This document shows positions 26,659 through 35,618 of a DNA stretch of 64,000 nucleotides, one piece after another. Made by a program: the position numbers and the translations under genes. The stretch is taken from assembly GCA_045602385.1 (NCBI GenBank), contig JAZSBL010000040.1, forward strand, positions 12,861 through 76,860. The letters run 5' to 3'. Positions within the stretch are counted from its first letter, which is position 1, and each line of letters starts with the position of its first letter. The DNA comes from SVTX01 sp045602385 (GTDB lineage Bacteria; Bacillota; Clostridia; Oscillospirales; CAG-272). Below the pieces are notes generated by a model that searched no databases, was not told the origin of the DNA, and saw only the letters and a list, made by a program, of their open reading frames with translations.

Positions 26659-27846
26659 TTATTTTTTCACTCTCGGCACTCTGGCTGAGATAAGACATAA
26701 GCATTCGTATTCAATGGTGTCGGCAAGCTCGGCCAATTCTCGCAGAGCGTCAGGAGTATCACCGAAAAGGATAACTCGGTCGCCGACCTTAACGTCAAGT
26801 CCGGTAACGTCTATCATACACTGATCCATACATATCCGACCGATTATTTTCGCTTTATACTTGCCGGATCCGGTCAATACGGTAACCTCCGCGCCGGAAT
26901 ACTTACGCAAAAATCCGTCCGCATAGCCTATCGGAAGGGTAGCCACAGTCGTTTTCTTGTCAGTAACGAATGTACCGCCGTAGCCTACCGGGCTTCCCGC
27001 AGGCGCGTCGTGCAGATGCGCAACAACAGATGATAGAGACATTACGGAAGAAAGACCTATGTCACCAAAATGCTCCGATGGATATACTCCGTACAGCGCT
27101 ATACCAAGCCTGACTCCGTCAAGATGATATTCGGGGAAGCGCAGTGTTGCCGCGCTGTTGCATGCGTGTGAAAACAGCTTTATTCCGCGCGAAGAAAGGA
27201 TTTTACAAACCTTATCAAAGCGGCGCGCCTGCTCCCTGGTAAAGCTTTCGTGCGAAAGCGTATCGGCGATGTATCCGTCAGCCTTTGAGAAATGGGTAAA
27301 TATCCCCTCAACCGAAAGGCCGTCAAGGCGAGCGATCCGCTCCGCCTCATCTGCGGCAGATTCACAAAGGGAATCATCGCCGGCGCACAGACCTATGCGA
27401 TTCATACCTGTATCGATCGCAATGTGTACGCGAAGCTTGCATTTTTTATCAATCGCCGAGCGCGACAGACTCTCTGCGTGGGCAAGACTTACCGCAGTTT
27501 GAATTATGTTGTTTGCGGCAAGGAATGGGACGTCAGAGGGATCCGTATACCCAAGAATGAGAACATCCGCATCCGCCCCGGCCCTCAGACAAAGCTTGCG
27601 GACCGACGTAGCCTCCTCTGTGCAGGAAACGGCGAAAAAGTCGCATCCCATGTCAAGCAGCGCAGGCACACATATCTCCGCTGTATGTCCGTAAGCATCC
27701 GCCTTAACAACGGAAATAGGCCTTGACCCGCCTGACAAGGAAGAAAGAAGCGTATAATTGGCTCTCAAAGCATAGGTATCCACGATGCACATATTCCTTC
27801 TCGTATCTGTTTTGGGCATAGTATCGTAAAGATAGCAGGGCTGCAT
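26659..27846 (-). CDS. alr: Alanine racemase
   Basis: The 395-residue PLP enzyme makes D-alanine for peptidoglycan. The PLP lysine is in SVVKADAYGH (about residue 40), the catalytic Tyr block is PVGYGGTF (about 265), and ATLPIGYADG, GRICMDQCMIDV and a fold-III C-terminal domain are present. The start is ATG 27846, fixed by AAAGGAG 8 nt upstream. It heads a two-gene operon with the DUF5722-like protein. Confidence 0.96.
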   Translation of the reverse strand: MQPCYLYDTMPKTDTRRNMCIVDTYALRANYTLLSSLSGGSRPISVVKADAYGHTAEICVPALLDMGCDFFAVSCTEEATSVRKLCLRAGADADVLILGYTDPSDVPFLAANNIIQTAVSLAHAESLSRSAIDKKCKLRVHIAIDTGMNRIGLCAGDDSLCESAADEAERIARLDGLSVEGIFTHFSKADGYIADTLSHESFTREQARRFDKVCKILSSRGIKLFSHACNSAATLRFPEYHLDGVRLGIALYGVYPSEHFGDIGLSSVMSLSSVVAHLHDAPAGSPVGYGGTFVTDKKTTVATLPIGYADGFLRKYSGAEVTVLTGSGKYKAKIIGRICMDQCMIDVTGLDVKVGDRVILFGDTPDALRELAELADTIEYECLCLISARVPRVKK

Positions 27847-27897
27847 AACACGTCTCCTTTCCGTCACCGCAGGACAATATCATAATTAACCATTATA

Positions 27898-27926
27898 ATT
27901 ATAGCACGCTGAAATAAATATTGCAA
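27898..27926 (-). promoter_or_regulatory. Promoter of the alr operon
   Basis: On the minus strand, TTGCAA (27921-27926), 17 nt, TATAAT (27898-27903). Confidence 0.72.
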
Positions 27927-28050
27927 TAAAATTTAGGCAAATAAAAATATTTTTCTCAAAACGAGATACAATAATAAGCATATAACGGCTTCTCGCCGCA
28001 TAAAATCAAGCGATAGCATATAAAAGATATAATTCGGGAGGTATCTCGCT

Positions 28051-28590
28051 GTGAAATCAAATACCGCAACTATGGCATTTTTGCTTCTTTGCATTATAAT
28101 TTTCGGTTTTGGAATGAACGCGTGCGGAGGCAATGCGACACGCGATAGATTTGAATATACGGAGCGCGATCTGAATGCAAAAATAAACGGCACCGTCGAC
28201 GGAGACGATGTAAATGTTGTACTAAAAAGCCGTCCTGACGCGGGGCAGGGAGAATATGACCTTACTCTGACATTCGAGTCACCCGACGCGCTTGGCGGGC
28301 TCGTCATATCACACAATACAAACGGATCATACGAAGCAAGGCTTGGGGAGCTCATCATGCACGATTTCAAGGCGGATGGACTTTTTGAGCCTTTTTTGAC
28401 GCTCCTTTATCACGGGGAGATAGCATCCGTATTCCGTGACAGCGAGGGACACACAACGTTTTTTGTAAAGCAAGAGGGCATAGACCTCGAGTATTTGTTT
28501 TTGAAGGGGAGCGAGTATCCGTACAGCATAAAGGGAAGTTTGGGAGATAGAAAAATCGAGCTTTTTGTGCAAAGACTTGATCTTTCATAA
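28051..28590 (+). CDS. Small exported (probable lipoprotein) protein of unknown function
   Basis: The 179-residue product starts at GTG 28051 after GGGAGG. A hydrophobic signal ends in GMNACGG, an imperfect lipobox with Cys near residue 26. The remainder is beta-rich with alternating hydrophobic/charged residues (EYDLTLTFESPDALGGLVIS, RKIELFVQRLDLS). It resembles small Clostridial surface lipoproteins, but I do not recognise a family. Confidence 0.75.
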   Translation: MKSNTATMAFLLLCIIIFGFGMNACGGNATRDRFEYTERDLNAKINGTVDGDDVNVVLKSRPDAGQGEYDLTLTFESPDALGGLVISHNTNGSYEARLGELIMHDFKADGLFEPFLTLLYHGEIASVFRDSEGHTTFFVKQEGIDLEYLFLKGSEYPYSIKGSLGDRKIELFVQRLDLS

Positions 28591-28632
28591 AAGAGCCGAC
28601 TAAATATTTGCGCAATAAAAAGCAGGTTTTTA

Positions 28633-28661
28633 TTGACAAGGGGGAATTTACAAGGTATAAT
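28633..28661 (+). promoter_or_regulatory. Promoter of the transketolase operon
   Basis: TTGACA (28633-28638), 17 nt, TATAAT (28656-28661). Confidence 0.85.
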
Positions 28662-28696
28662 ATATCTGTATTTAATCCATACAGGAGGATCTTTAA

Positions 28697-29530
28697 ATGG
28701 AAATGGCAAGAAAGCAAGAGCTTGCGGTTATCGCCGAGAAGATAAGACTTGGCGTAATCGAGGCCACACACGCAGCAGGCTCGGGACATCCCGGCGGCTC
28801 CCTCTCTATCGCAGATATCCTGGCGTACCTCTATTTTGAGGAGATGAACGTCAACGTTGAAAACAGCAAGGACGAAAACAGAGACAGATTCGTTCTCTCC
28901 AAGGGACATACCGCTCCCGCACTTTACTCGGCATTGGCGCTCAAGGGATTTTTCCCCTACGAGGAGCTTTTGACTCTCCGTAAGAACGACAGCCGTCTTC
29001 AGGGCCACCCCGACATGAAGGGCATTCCCGGTGTCGATATGACTACGGGCTCTCTCGGTCTTGGAATTTCCGCTGCATGCGGAATGGCGCTTGCAGGCAA
29101 GCTTTCGGGTAAGGATTACAGAGTTTATACCATCCTCGGCGACGGCGAGAGCGAAGAGGGACAGGTATGGGAGGCATCAATGTTTGCCAACCACTATAAG
29201 CTTGACAACCTCTGCGTTATAATCGACTCCAACGGTCTTCAGATCGACGGACCCGTAGCGGAGATCATCGGTCCCGCCCCCTTCGAGCCTAAGCTTGAAG
29301 CGTTCGGATATAACGTTATCACAATCGACGGTCACGATCTTGACCAGATCGAGGCGGCATTCCGCGCGGCAAGAGAATGCAAGGGCAGACCCACCGCTAT
29401 CGTGGCTAACACGGTAAAGGGCAAGGGCGTATCCTTTATGGAAAACAAGGTCAATTGGCACGGCGCGGCACCCAAGGATGCAGATTATGCCGTAGCGGTT
29501 GAAGAAATCAAGGCAAGGATCGGAGGTTAA
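28697..29530 (+). CDS. Transketolase, N-terminal (TPP-binding) subunit
   Basis: The 277-residue product corresponds to the first half of transketolase. It has AGSGHPGGSLSIADILAYLY, LSKGHTAPALYSALA and the TPP/Mg motif GDGESEEGQVWEAS (about residues 146-159) closing with DSNGLQIDG. AGGAGG precedes the ATG. The second half is encoded by the next gene, 4 nt downstream, so the two chains should assemble into one enzyme of the non-oxidative pentose phosphate pathway. Confidence 0.96.
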   Translation: MEMARKQELAVIAEKIRLGVIEATHAAGSGHPGGSLSIADILAYLYFEEMNVNVENSKDENRDRFVLSKGHTAPALYSALALKGFFPYEELLTLRKNDSRLQGHPDMKGIPGVDMTTGSLGLGISAACGMALAGKLSGKDYRVYTILGDGESEEGQVWEASMFANHYKLDNLCVIIDSNGLQIDGPVAEIIGPAPFEPKLEAFGYNVITIDGHDLDQIEAAFRAARECKGRPTAIVANTVKGKGVSFMENKVNWHGAAPKDADYAVAVEEIKARIGG

Positions 29531-29534
29531 GACG

Positions 29535-30473
29535 ATGGCAGATAAGATAGCGACAAGAGAAACTTACGGCAACGCCTTAGTCGAGCTTGCCGATAAATAT
29601 GATTTTGTGGTGCTTGATGCAGACCTTGCAGAGGCTACCAAAACAATAAAGTTCAAAAAGGCACATCCCGAGAGATTTTTTGATTGCGGTATTGCAGAGG
29701 GTAACATGGTGAGCGTTGCGGCAGGACTTGCGGCAGCAGGCAAGATGACTTTCGTGTCCAGCTTCGCGATGTTTGCGGCAGGCAGAGCATACGAGCAGGT
29801 AAGGAATAGCGTCGGATACCCTCATTTGAATGTAAAAATAGGTGCAACCCACGCTGGAATTACCGTTGGCGAGGACGGCGCAACACACCAGTGTATCGAA
29901 GATCTCGCTCTTATGAGATCGATACCCGGCATGACAGTAGTAAACCCCTGCGACGCAGTTGAGGCTCGCGCGGCTATCGAGGCGGCTATGCAGACCTACG
30001 GCCCGTTCTATCTCCGCTTTGGAAGATTTGCAACACCCATTCTCAACGACGGGGAAAGCTATAAGTTTGAGCTTGGAAAGGGCGTAATGCTCCGCGACGG
30101 TAAGGATGCAACAGTAGTTGCAACGGGATATATGGTCCATCTTGCTCTTGAAGCGGCAGAGGAGCTTAAAGCAGAGGGTATTGACGTAAGAGTTATCAAC
30201 ATACATACCATCAAGCCCCTTGACAAGGATATCGTTGTTAAGGCAGCTCGCGAAACAGGCGCGATCGTAACCGCAGAGGAGCATACAGTAATGGGCGGAC
30301 TTGGAAGCGCAGTTGCAGAGGCAGTCTGTGAGGCTTGTCCCGTACCGGTTCTCCGCGTTGGTGTAGAGGACAAATTCGGCAAATCGGGCAACGTACCCAA
30401 GCTTCTTGAAGAGTACGGACTTACCGCAAAGAATATTGCAGACAAGGTAAGAGCCGCAGTTAAGATGAAATAA
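29535..30473 (+). CDS. Transketolase, C-terminal subunit
   Basis: The 312-residue product starts at ATG 29535, set by GGAGG (29522-29526). The Pyr domain holds DCGIAEGNMVSVAAGLAAAGK (the conserved Glu that activates TPP), GVTVGEDGATHQ-type GITVGEDGATHQ and RFGR. The C-terminal domain has TAEEHTVMGGLGSAVAE. A DXP-synthase-like or apulose-4-phosphate-type transketolase is the alternative, but the pair is standard for split transketolase in Clostridia. Confidence 0.95.
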   Translation: MADKIATRETYGNALVELADKYDFVVLDADLAEATKTIKFKKAHPERFFDCGIAEGNMVSVAAGLAAAGKMTFVSSFAMFAAGRAYEQVRNSVGYPHLNVKIGATHAGITVGEDGATHQCIEDLALMRSIPGMTVVNPCDAVEARAAIEAAMQTYGPFYLRFGRFATPILNDGESYKFELGKGVMLRDGKDATVVATGYMVHLALEAAEELKAEGIDVRVINIHTIKPLDKDIVVKAARETGAIVTAEEHTVMGGLGSAVAEAVCEACPVPVLRVGVEDKFGKSGNVPKLLEEYGLTAKNIADKVRAAVKMK

Positions 30474-30485
30474 GAAAAAAGATAA

Positions 30486-30515
30486 GGAGAAGACCCGCGG
30501 GCCTTCTCCCTTTTT
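30486..30515 (+). terminator. Terminator of the transketolase operon
   Basis: GGAGAAG (30486-30492) / CTTCTCC (30503-30509) with a GC-rich inner stem, followed by CTTTTT. Confidence 0.85.
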
Positions 30516-30527
30516 CACTCTATCAAA

Positions 30528-30926
30528 TTATACAAACGTATATGTCATCCGCATTTCAAACAGATATACCGCAAACACAGCCAAAATCAGTCCGCTGATA
30601 AAGAATATTATCATTCTCAAAAGGAAGGATTTTATTTTCGTGTCCAGATAACGATAATATACCATATAAACACCGAATTGTGTGATATGCACGATATACT
30701 CGATACCCACATCCTCAAACTTATAAAAAGCGGTTTTGGCGGCAGACAAGAAATATTGTACCGAAATAAAAAGCAGAGAGACCAAAATTATCGATACGAC
30801 AAGATCCAATGTCTCTTTAAGACTTCTTTTCGTTTTTGTCGGTTGCTCTGTAACTTGATCGACTTCCTCTTTTTCTTCCATAGAGGGATCTGTATTTTCA
30901 TCCATCATTTCGGAATTGGTAGGCAT
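30528..30926 (-). CDS. Small membrane protein, three predicted transmembrane helices
   Basis: The 132-residue product starts at ATG 30926, chosen from AAAGGA upstream. An acidic, T/E-rich cytoplasmic tail (about residues 1-38) precedes three hydrophobic segments (about 44-68, 78-97, 101-125). The family is unknown. It lies 44 nt after the secreted repeat protein in the same AT-rich patch and may be transcribed with it. Confidence 0.7.
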   Translation of the reverse strand: MPTNSEMMDENTDPSMEEKEEVDQVTEQPTKTKRSLKETLDLVVSIILVSLLFISVQYFLSAAKTAFYKFEDVGIEYIVHITQFGVYMVYYRYLDTKIKSFLLRMIIFFISGLILAVFAVYLFEMRMTYTFV

Positions 30927-30970
30927 AAAATTATCCTTTCGTAAATGTAAGGTAGTACTCAGCATAAAAT

Positions 30971-32080
30971 TTATTCTCGCAGTACAATAGAATCAGAATA
31001 AATCGAATATAGTTGAATGGATCCACTATAACCACACTTCTGACATCGTCCCGTTGCTTGATCATAACTCGCAGAATGTGTTTCCGTTTTTATATATCTA
31101 CAAAAGGAGCAGACGCCTCTATGTTGATAAGAATCCAATGAAGTCCATGTAAAGTGATGAGGAGTTGTTGAAACATATCCACAGTCTATACATGTCTTGC
31201 TGTGTTTCAAAGCACTTATAGAGGTCCACGCGTCACCATATTCATGAGATAGCAAGACATCATATCCGCATTTCTCACAGATTTTGGCATGTTTGCTCGA
31301 ATTAGCAGATATCCAGCTACTGTACTGGTGATTACAAACATCTGATAACTCTTCCATCGCAAAACATTCAGGGTACCACTTGTAATCATAATTGGCAGGA
31401 ACGATTATTAATCCATCGTCCCATGGTTCAAAGTTTCGTATTGACAAATAGTAGGGAAATGTCGTGCTATTATAATACTCTATATACTCCACCTTTAACT
31501 TACCCGTTGTACTCCGTTTTAAAGCGTCCTCAAAATCCCACCGATCCAAGTTCTCACAAACAAATATTAAAGTAGTAGCATAAAAACCAATCATTCCATA
31601 ACAAGAATCTAACGCTATCCCTATGCCATTGGCAATTTTCTTAATGGCTTCGGTTGTTATGACGTTTATTCCCTCTTTTGTAAGGTATTCAATAAGATCA
31701 TCCGACTTATCAGCATAATAAATTGTTTCAAAAAAAAGCGTTTGCTCGCTATTCAAATAAACAACTTTTTTGAATGTGGTTTGCGAAAACACATTGATGT
31801 CACCAACATAATCAAGAAGTAGAGTTCCCCCAACTAAAGATGAAAATGAAGATTGATTTGATACCGCAAACGGTTGCATTTGATTGTTTACTATTTCTAT
31901 TACTGTTTCTGTTTCTGTTTCTGTTTCTGCTTTCGTTACAGTCAATTCTTGTATTAATTCTTCACTGCAAGTGTCCATTTCCACATCAATAACTTCTGTT
32001 CCATTTAAGGCAAATGCAGATATAGAAAACAGATTCATTATCACGATGGTAATAATTATGTACGTAACTAGCTTTTTCAT
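30971..32080 (-). CDS. Secreted protein with C-terminal Cys/His repeat motifs
   Basis: The 369-residue product has a classic signal peptide (MKKLVTYIIITIVIMNLFSISAFA). A low-complexity ETETETETVIE stretch at about residues 53-63 is encoded by four tandem GAAACA hexamers. A central domain of unknown type follows. From about residue 250 there are four repeats of the form W..S..H...C..CGY (KHAKICEKCGY, KHSKTCIDCGY, QHRGVCSFCRY, ATGRCQKCGY), with C-x2-C spacing and preceding His that could form metal-binding ribbons. Such repeats occur in Clostridial surface proteins. Base composition is clearly more AT-rich than the surrounding genes, suggesting recent acquisition. Confidence 0.78.
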   Translation of the reverse strand: MKKLVTYIIITIVIMNLFSISAFALNGTEVIDVEMDTCSEELIQELTVTKAETETETETVIEIVNNQMQPFAVSNQSSFSSLVGGTLLLDYVGDINVFSQTTFKKVVYLNSEQTLFFETIYYADKSDDLIEYLTKEGINVITTEAIKKIANGIGIALDSCYGMIGFYATTLIFVCENLDRWDFEDALKRSTTGKLKVEYIEYYNSTTFPYYLSIRNFEPWDDGLIIVPANYDYKWYPECFAMEELSDVCNHQYSSWISANSSKHAKICEKCGYDVLLSHEYGDAWTSISALKHSKTCIDCGYVSTTPHHFTWTSLDSYQHRGVCSFCRYIKTETHSASYDQATGRCQKCGYSGSIQLYSIYSDSIVLRE

Positions 32081-32205
32081 TGTTCATCCTCCCCTAGCAT
32101 AATCGTGGCACATCCTATTTTTAAGCACAAGAGAAAACTTTACTACATTTTACCGCCAATTATTTAACAAGCTGGCTGTAGGTTATAGAATCTCTTGTGT
32201 CTAAT
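32081..32205 (-). other. 5' leader of the secreted repeat protein
   Basis: About 120 nt between the promoter -10 element and the ATG. AT-rich, with no recognised motif apart from GGGGAGGATG around the start, which provides the ribosome binding site. Confidence 0.4.
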
Positions 32206-32234
32206 ACTATATACTTTTATTGATGTTTTGTCAA
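32206..32234 (-). promoter_or_regulatory. Promoter of the secreted repeat protein
   Basis: On the minus strand, TTGACA (32229-32234), 17 nt, TATAGT (32206-32211). Confidence 0.78.
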
Positions 32235-32494
32235 TATAAAAAAGTGTTTTTTTATAATATCTCCAAAACGACAAAATACAATTTGTTACAGAGAATTCTT
32301 TTTAGCAATAACACACAATCTCAACTGTAGAAACAATATTGTTTTAATCACTTCATAGATATTCTTGTTGAAAAACGCCTAGGCATCCAAAAAAACGCTC
32401 TTGGGAGAGTTATACGTAAATGTAAACAATGTAATCAAATACATTGCAACCAACCAACAAAAAGTGGTAAGATCAATTAATTCTTACCTTTTTG
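32235..32494. other. AT-rich intergenic region with a terminator
   Basis: No gene was found. On the minus strand, GGTAAGA (32482-32488) / TCTTACC (32466-32472) followed by ACTTTTTG terminates the GNAT operon. The remaining 230 bp are AT-rich without repeats that I can recognise. Confidence 0.6.
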
Positions 32495-33004
32495 TTACAG
32501 CTTTTCATACGCCACGCGCTCGTCACCGTCGGAAAGATAGATCGTTCCGCAATACGTAAAGCCGTTTTTCTCAAGCATTTTCCTCATTACGATATTGCCC
32601 CTGTGGGTGTCTATTCTAAGCGAAATTTTTCCGTTTTCGCGCGCCTTATCTCTACAAAAGTCAATAATTTGCGTTGAAATTCCGCTTCCGCGGCTCTTTA
32701 CCGAGATAGCAACGCGGTGAATGGCGAAATAATGCTCTTTTCCGTCGCCCGTAATCCATTTTCCACCGAAGATCTCGTCATAGGTCGGCTCACCGTCATC
32801 TATAAGTGCAAACGTTCCTACAACCTCGCCGCCAACTAAAACGCAGTATGACTGTGCTTTTTTTACGTCGTTTTCTATAACCTCACGAGAGGGATAGCCA
32901 TTCTGCCACTGATCAATGCCAAGTGTGGCTATCGTAGCTCTCGCTTCGTCAAATATAGGCATTATCGAGTCAATGTCCGCAATATCCGTCTTTTTTATTT
33001 CCAT
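32495..33004 (-). CDS. GNAT-family N-acetyltransferase
   Basis: The 169-residue product has the GNAT core: FALIDDGEPTYDEIFGGKWI, HRVAISVKSRGSGISTQIIDFC (the acetyl-CoA R/Q-x-x-G-x-G/A loop is degenerate as SRGSGIS) and IDTHRGNIVMRKMLEKNGF. The ligand is unknown. GAGGAG lies before the ATG. It is the last gene of mnmE-ymdB-GNAT; gaps are 17 and 13 nt. Confidence 0.88.
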   Translation of the reverse strand: MEIKKTDIADIDSIMPIFDEARATIATLGIDQWQNGYPSREVIENDVKKAQSYCVLVGGEVVGTFALIDDGEPTYDEIFGGKWITGDGKEHYFAIHRVAISVKSRGSGISTQIIDFCRDKARENGKISLRIDTHRGNIVMRKMLEKNGFTYCGTIYLSDGDERVAYEKL

Positions 33005-33017
33005 AGCTCCTCAATAA

Positions 33018-33785
33018 CTAAAAAACGATTCTTTCAATTTTCGTTACCTTGGATCCGTCGGTCTCGAAAATCACCGCGTCTACGCTTATTTCTCCGTCCG
33101 CAACGGTAAATTGCGCGGGCATGTGTGTCCTCATTTTAGTTATCGTGCGCGCCGCGTCAACTCCGAGCACTCCGTTTCGCGGCCCCGTCATACCGAGGTC
33201 GGTGACGTACGCCGTACCACCGGGAAGAATTTGCGTATCGGCGGTCGGAACGTGAGTGTGCGTGCCAAAGATTATATCGACCTTGCCGTCAAAAACGCGC
33301 GCCATAGCGTATTTTTCACTCGTCGCCTCGGCGTGAAGATCGAGAATAGATAGGTCAAAATCTCCCTCCTCGCGCGCAAGAATGTACTCGACCGCGTCAA
33401 ACGGATCTCCCACGGGCTCAAGAAAGACCTGACCCAGCACGTTCATAATAAGCACTCGGTAGCCCTGAACGTCGACTATCGAATATCCGTAGCCGGGCGC
33501 GCTTCCGGGGTAATTTGCGGGGCGGATAATGCACTCGCCGTTGGCGTCAAGAAAAGGATAAATATCTCTCTTGTTCCACGTGTGATTGCCAAGTGTGATA
33601 AAGTCGACGCCCGCATCAAGCAGAGCCTGCGCGTCACCCGCAGAAATGCCGTGTATCTCGCTTGCGTTCTCGCCGTTTGCGATAACGTAATCGATCCTTT
33701 TAGAGTCACGAAGCCTCCAAAGATTCTCTCTTAAATATTTAATTGCTCTGGTGCCAACCACGTCACCTATTGCAAGTATTCTCAT
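33018..33785 (-). CDS. ymdB: YmdB-type metallophosphoesterase (2',3'-cAMP phosphodiesterase family, TIGR00282)
   Basis: The 255-residue product shows the dinuclear-metal motifs GDVVG (residues 7-11), NGEN (38-41), GNHTW (65-69) and FGTHTHVPTAD (about 172-182). In Bacillus YmdB hydrolyses cyclic nucleotides and influences the biofilm/motility choice. It commonly neighbours rny; here it sits between mnmE and a GNAT gene. Confidence 0.95.
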   Translation of the reverse strand: MRILAIGDVVGTRAIKYLRENLWRLRDSKRIDYVIANGENASEIHGISAGDAQALLDAGVDFITLGNHTWNKRDIYPFLDANGECIIRPANYPGSAPGYGYSIVDVQGYRVLIMNVLGQVFLEPVGDPFDAVEYILAREEGDFDLSILDLHAEATSEKYAMARVFDGKVDIIFGTHTHVPTADTQILPGGTAYVTDLGMTGPRNGVLGVDAARTITKMRTHMPAQFTVADGEISVDAVIFETDGSKVTKIERIVF

Positions 33786-33802
33786 ATCGGTCCTGTTTCC
33801 TT

Positions 33803-35194
33803 TTACTTTCCAACGCAGAAATTAGCAAAAATTTTTGAGATTATGTCCTCGGACACCGTCCTGCCGTCAAGCTCACCGAGAGAGGCAAGCGCGTTTTCGG
33901 TCTCAACGCAGCAGACCTCAAGCGGTAGCTCGTTCTCTATCGCTCCTATCGCATCGACCAGGGTAGAGATAGCGGATAGCAGAGCGGAATTCTGTCTTGC
34001 GTTTGCAATTATTGCGCTCCGGCCCATGTCAAGCGAGCTGTCAATATATATTTTTTCAACGGTAGATACCAGGACTTCAAATCCCTCTCCGCTTTCAGCA
34101 GAAAAGGGAATGGAGAAGTCGAACGCATCTGTCAGCGCGCGCATTTTCTCGGTTGTGCCCTTATCGCTCTTGTTTATAATTGCGATCTTTTTGCCGCCCA
34201 GAGTCGCCAGATATTCGCAGAATTCCTCGTCCTCGCGGTCAGGCTCTCGGCTGCCGTCAAAGACCGCCAGAACCAGCTCGGCGGACTCCGCCTCGCGTCT
34301 TGCCCGCTCAATACCAATAGACTCCACCTTGTCACCCGTCTCTCGCAAGCCGGCGGTGTCGGAAAGACGGAGAGTGACCTTGCCAAGCTTTGCGCTCTCG
34401 GTAAGAATGTCGCGTGTAGTACCCTCAATATCTGTAACTATCGCGGCATCTCTGCCCACGATAAGGTTGTAAAGCGTGCTCTTACCCGCATTGGTTCTTC
34501 CTAAAATTACAGTTGCGACACCCTCTCCGACCGCGTGACCCGTGGTGTAGGTCGCCGCAAGGCGCCTGAGCGCAGAAAGATTGTCATTTGCTATCTGCAA
34601 CATTTCCCCACGACTGATATCGGCAAGATCCTCGTCTGGGTAGTCTATGTGTGCATATATTGCGGCAAGAACGTCGCAGAGTGAGTTGTAAACCCTTGAT
34701 ATTTCGATCGAAAGCTTTCCTTTAAGACCGGAGCGCGCAAGACTTATCTGCTCGTCCGTGGAGGCAGACAACAGCTCTCCGAGAGCCTCTGCGCTTGTAA
34801 GTGTCATCTTTCCGTTAATGAATGCCCGTCGGGTAAACTCACCGGCGGTCGCGAGTCGCGCGCCCGAAACAAGAGCCGATTCAAGAACCCTTTGTGTCAG
34901 GAGCACGCCGCCATGGCAGGATATCTCAACGGTATTTTCACCCGTAAATGACGCAGGCGCGCGGAAAACAACGGCGATTCCGTCATCAATGGCAACGCGC
35001 TCTCCGTCCTTTGTTGAATATATCGAGCCGTATGTCGCGCGATTGCTCTCAATAGTCGAGAGCGGCTGGCGGTTCATGGGCATAAACATCTTTTCGGCAA
35101 CCGATATCGCATCCGCGCCGGAAATTCGGATCACGGCAATACCGCCCTTGCCGAAGGGAGTGCTTATCGCCGCTATCGTATCAAGAAGGTTCAT
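33803..35194 (-). CDS. mnmE: tRNA modification GTPase MnmE (TrmE)
   Basis: The 463-residue GTPase has an N-terminal formyl-THF-binding domain, a helical region and an inserted G domain: G1 GRTNAGKST (about residues 226-234), G2 EGTTRD, G3 DTAGL and G4 NKSD. It ends in FCVGK, whose Cys is the conserved C-[IL]-G-K residue. It partners MnmG, which is on the opposite strand 17 kb away. In most Firmicutes mnmE lies directly between jag and mnmG, so this gene has been relocated and inverted. Confidence 0.98.
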   Translation of the reverse strand: MNLLDTIAAISTPFGKGGIAVIRISGADAISVAEKMFMPMNRQPLSTIESNRATYGSIYSTKDGERVAIDDGIAVVFRAPASFTGENTVEISCHGGVLLTQRVLESALVSGARLATAGEFTRRAFINGKMTLTSAEALGELLSASTDEQISLARSGLKGKLSIEISRVYNSLCDVLAAIYAHIDYPDEDLADISRGEMLQIANDNLSALRRLAATYTTGHAVGEGVATVILGRTNAGKSTLYNLIVGRDAAIVTDIEGTTRDILTESAKLGKVTLRLSDTAGLRETGDKVESIGIERARREAESAELVLAVFDGSREPDREDEEFCEYLATLGGKKIAIINKSDKGTTEKMRALTDAFDFSIPFSAESGEGFEVLVSTVEKIYIDSSLDMGRSAIIANARQNSALLSAISTLVDAIGAIENELPLEVCCVETENALASLGELDGRTVSEDIISKIFANFCVGK

Positions 35195-35215
35195 ACTCTT
35201 CCTCTTTTCTAAAGA

Positions 35216-35247
35216 TTAAAAGGGCGGAATCCCGCCCCTTTTAAATT
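35216..35247 (-). terminator. Terminator downstream of the HPr-like gene
   Basis: AAAAGGGGCGGG / CCGCCCTTTT arms with a one-base bulge and AT-rich flanks; it lies between the HPr-like gene and mnmE. Confidence 0.7.
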
Positions 35248-35291
35248 AGCAGGTGTGCTTTATGGCGCACCGCCTTATAAATTTTCCCTTA

Positions 35292-35519
35292 TCAAATGAT
35301 AAAGGACTCAAGCTGAGCGCGAAGCTGATCTGCGCCCTCTTCCTTTTCGTACGTAAGCTTGATGGGCTGACGAAGGTCAAGGGAGAAGATACCGAGGATA
35401 GACTTACCGTCAACCTTATATCTGCCCGACTCAAGGTCAACGTCGCCGTCAAATCCTACGAGAATGTTCACAAGCTTGTAAACGTCGTTTATTTCTTTAA
35501 GCTGAATATTAAGTGTCAT
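35292..35519 (-). CDS. HPr-like protein without the active-site histidine
   Basis: The 75-residue product keeps the second half of the HPr fold: SGRYKVDGKSILGIFSLDLRQPI, with the serine of the KSI[LM]G block that HPr kinase phosphorylates (about residue 40). The first half lacks the TGLHARPA loop, and no His occurs at position 15. This is comparable to Crh of Bacillus, so a regulatory rather than phosphotransfer role is inferred. AAGGAA precedes the ATG. It is flanked by mnmE and holA on the same strand. Confidence 0.82.
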   Translation of the reverse strand: MTLNIQLKEINDVYKLVNILVGFDGDVDLESGRYKVDGKSILGIFSLDLRQPIKLTYEKEEGADQLRAQLESFII

Positions 35520-35618
35520 AAATAAAATTCCTTTCTTTTGCGCATATTTCCCTTAAATGGGATTTTCCAAAACAATTATATAATAAAACCTATTGCTTGT
35601 CAATAGCTTTTGCATACA

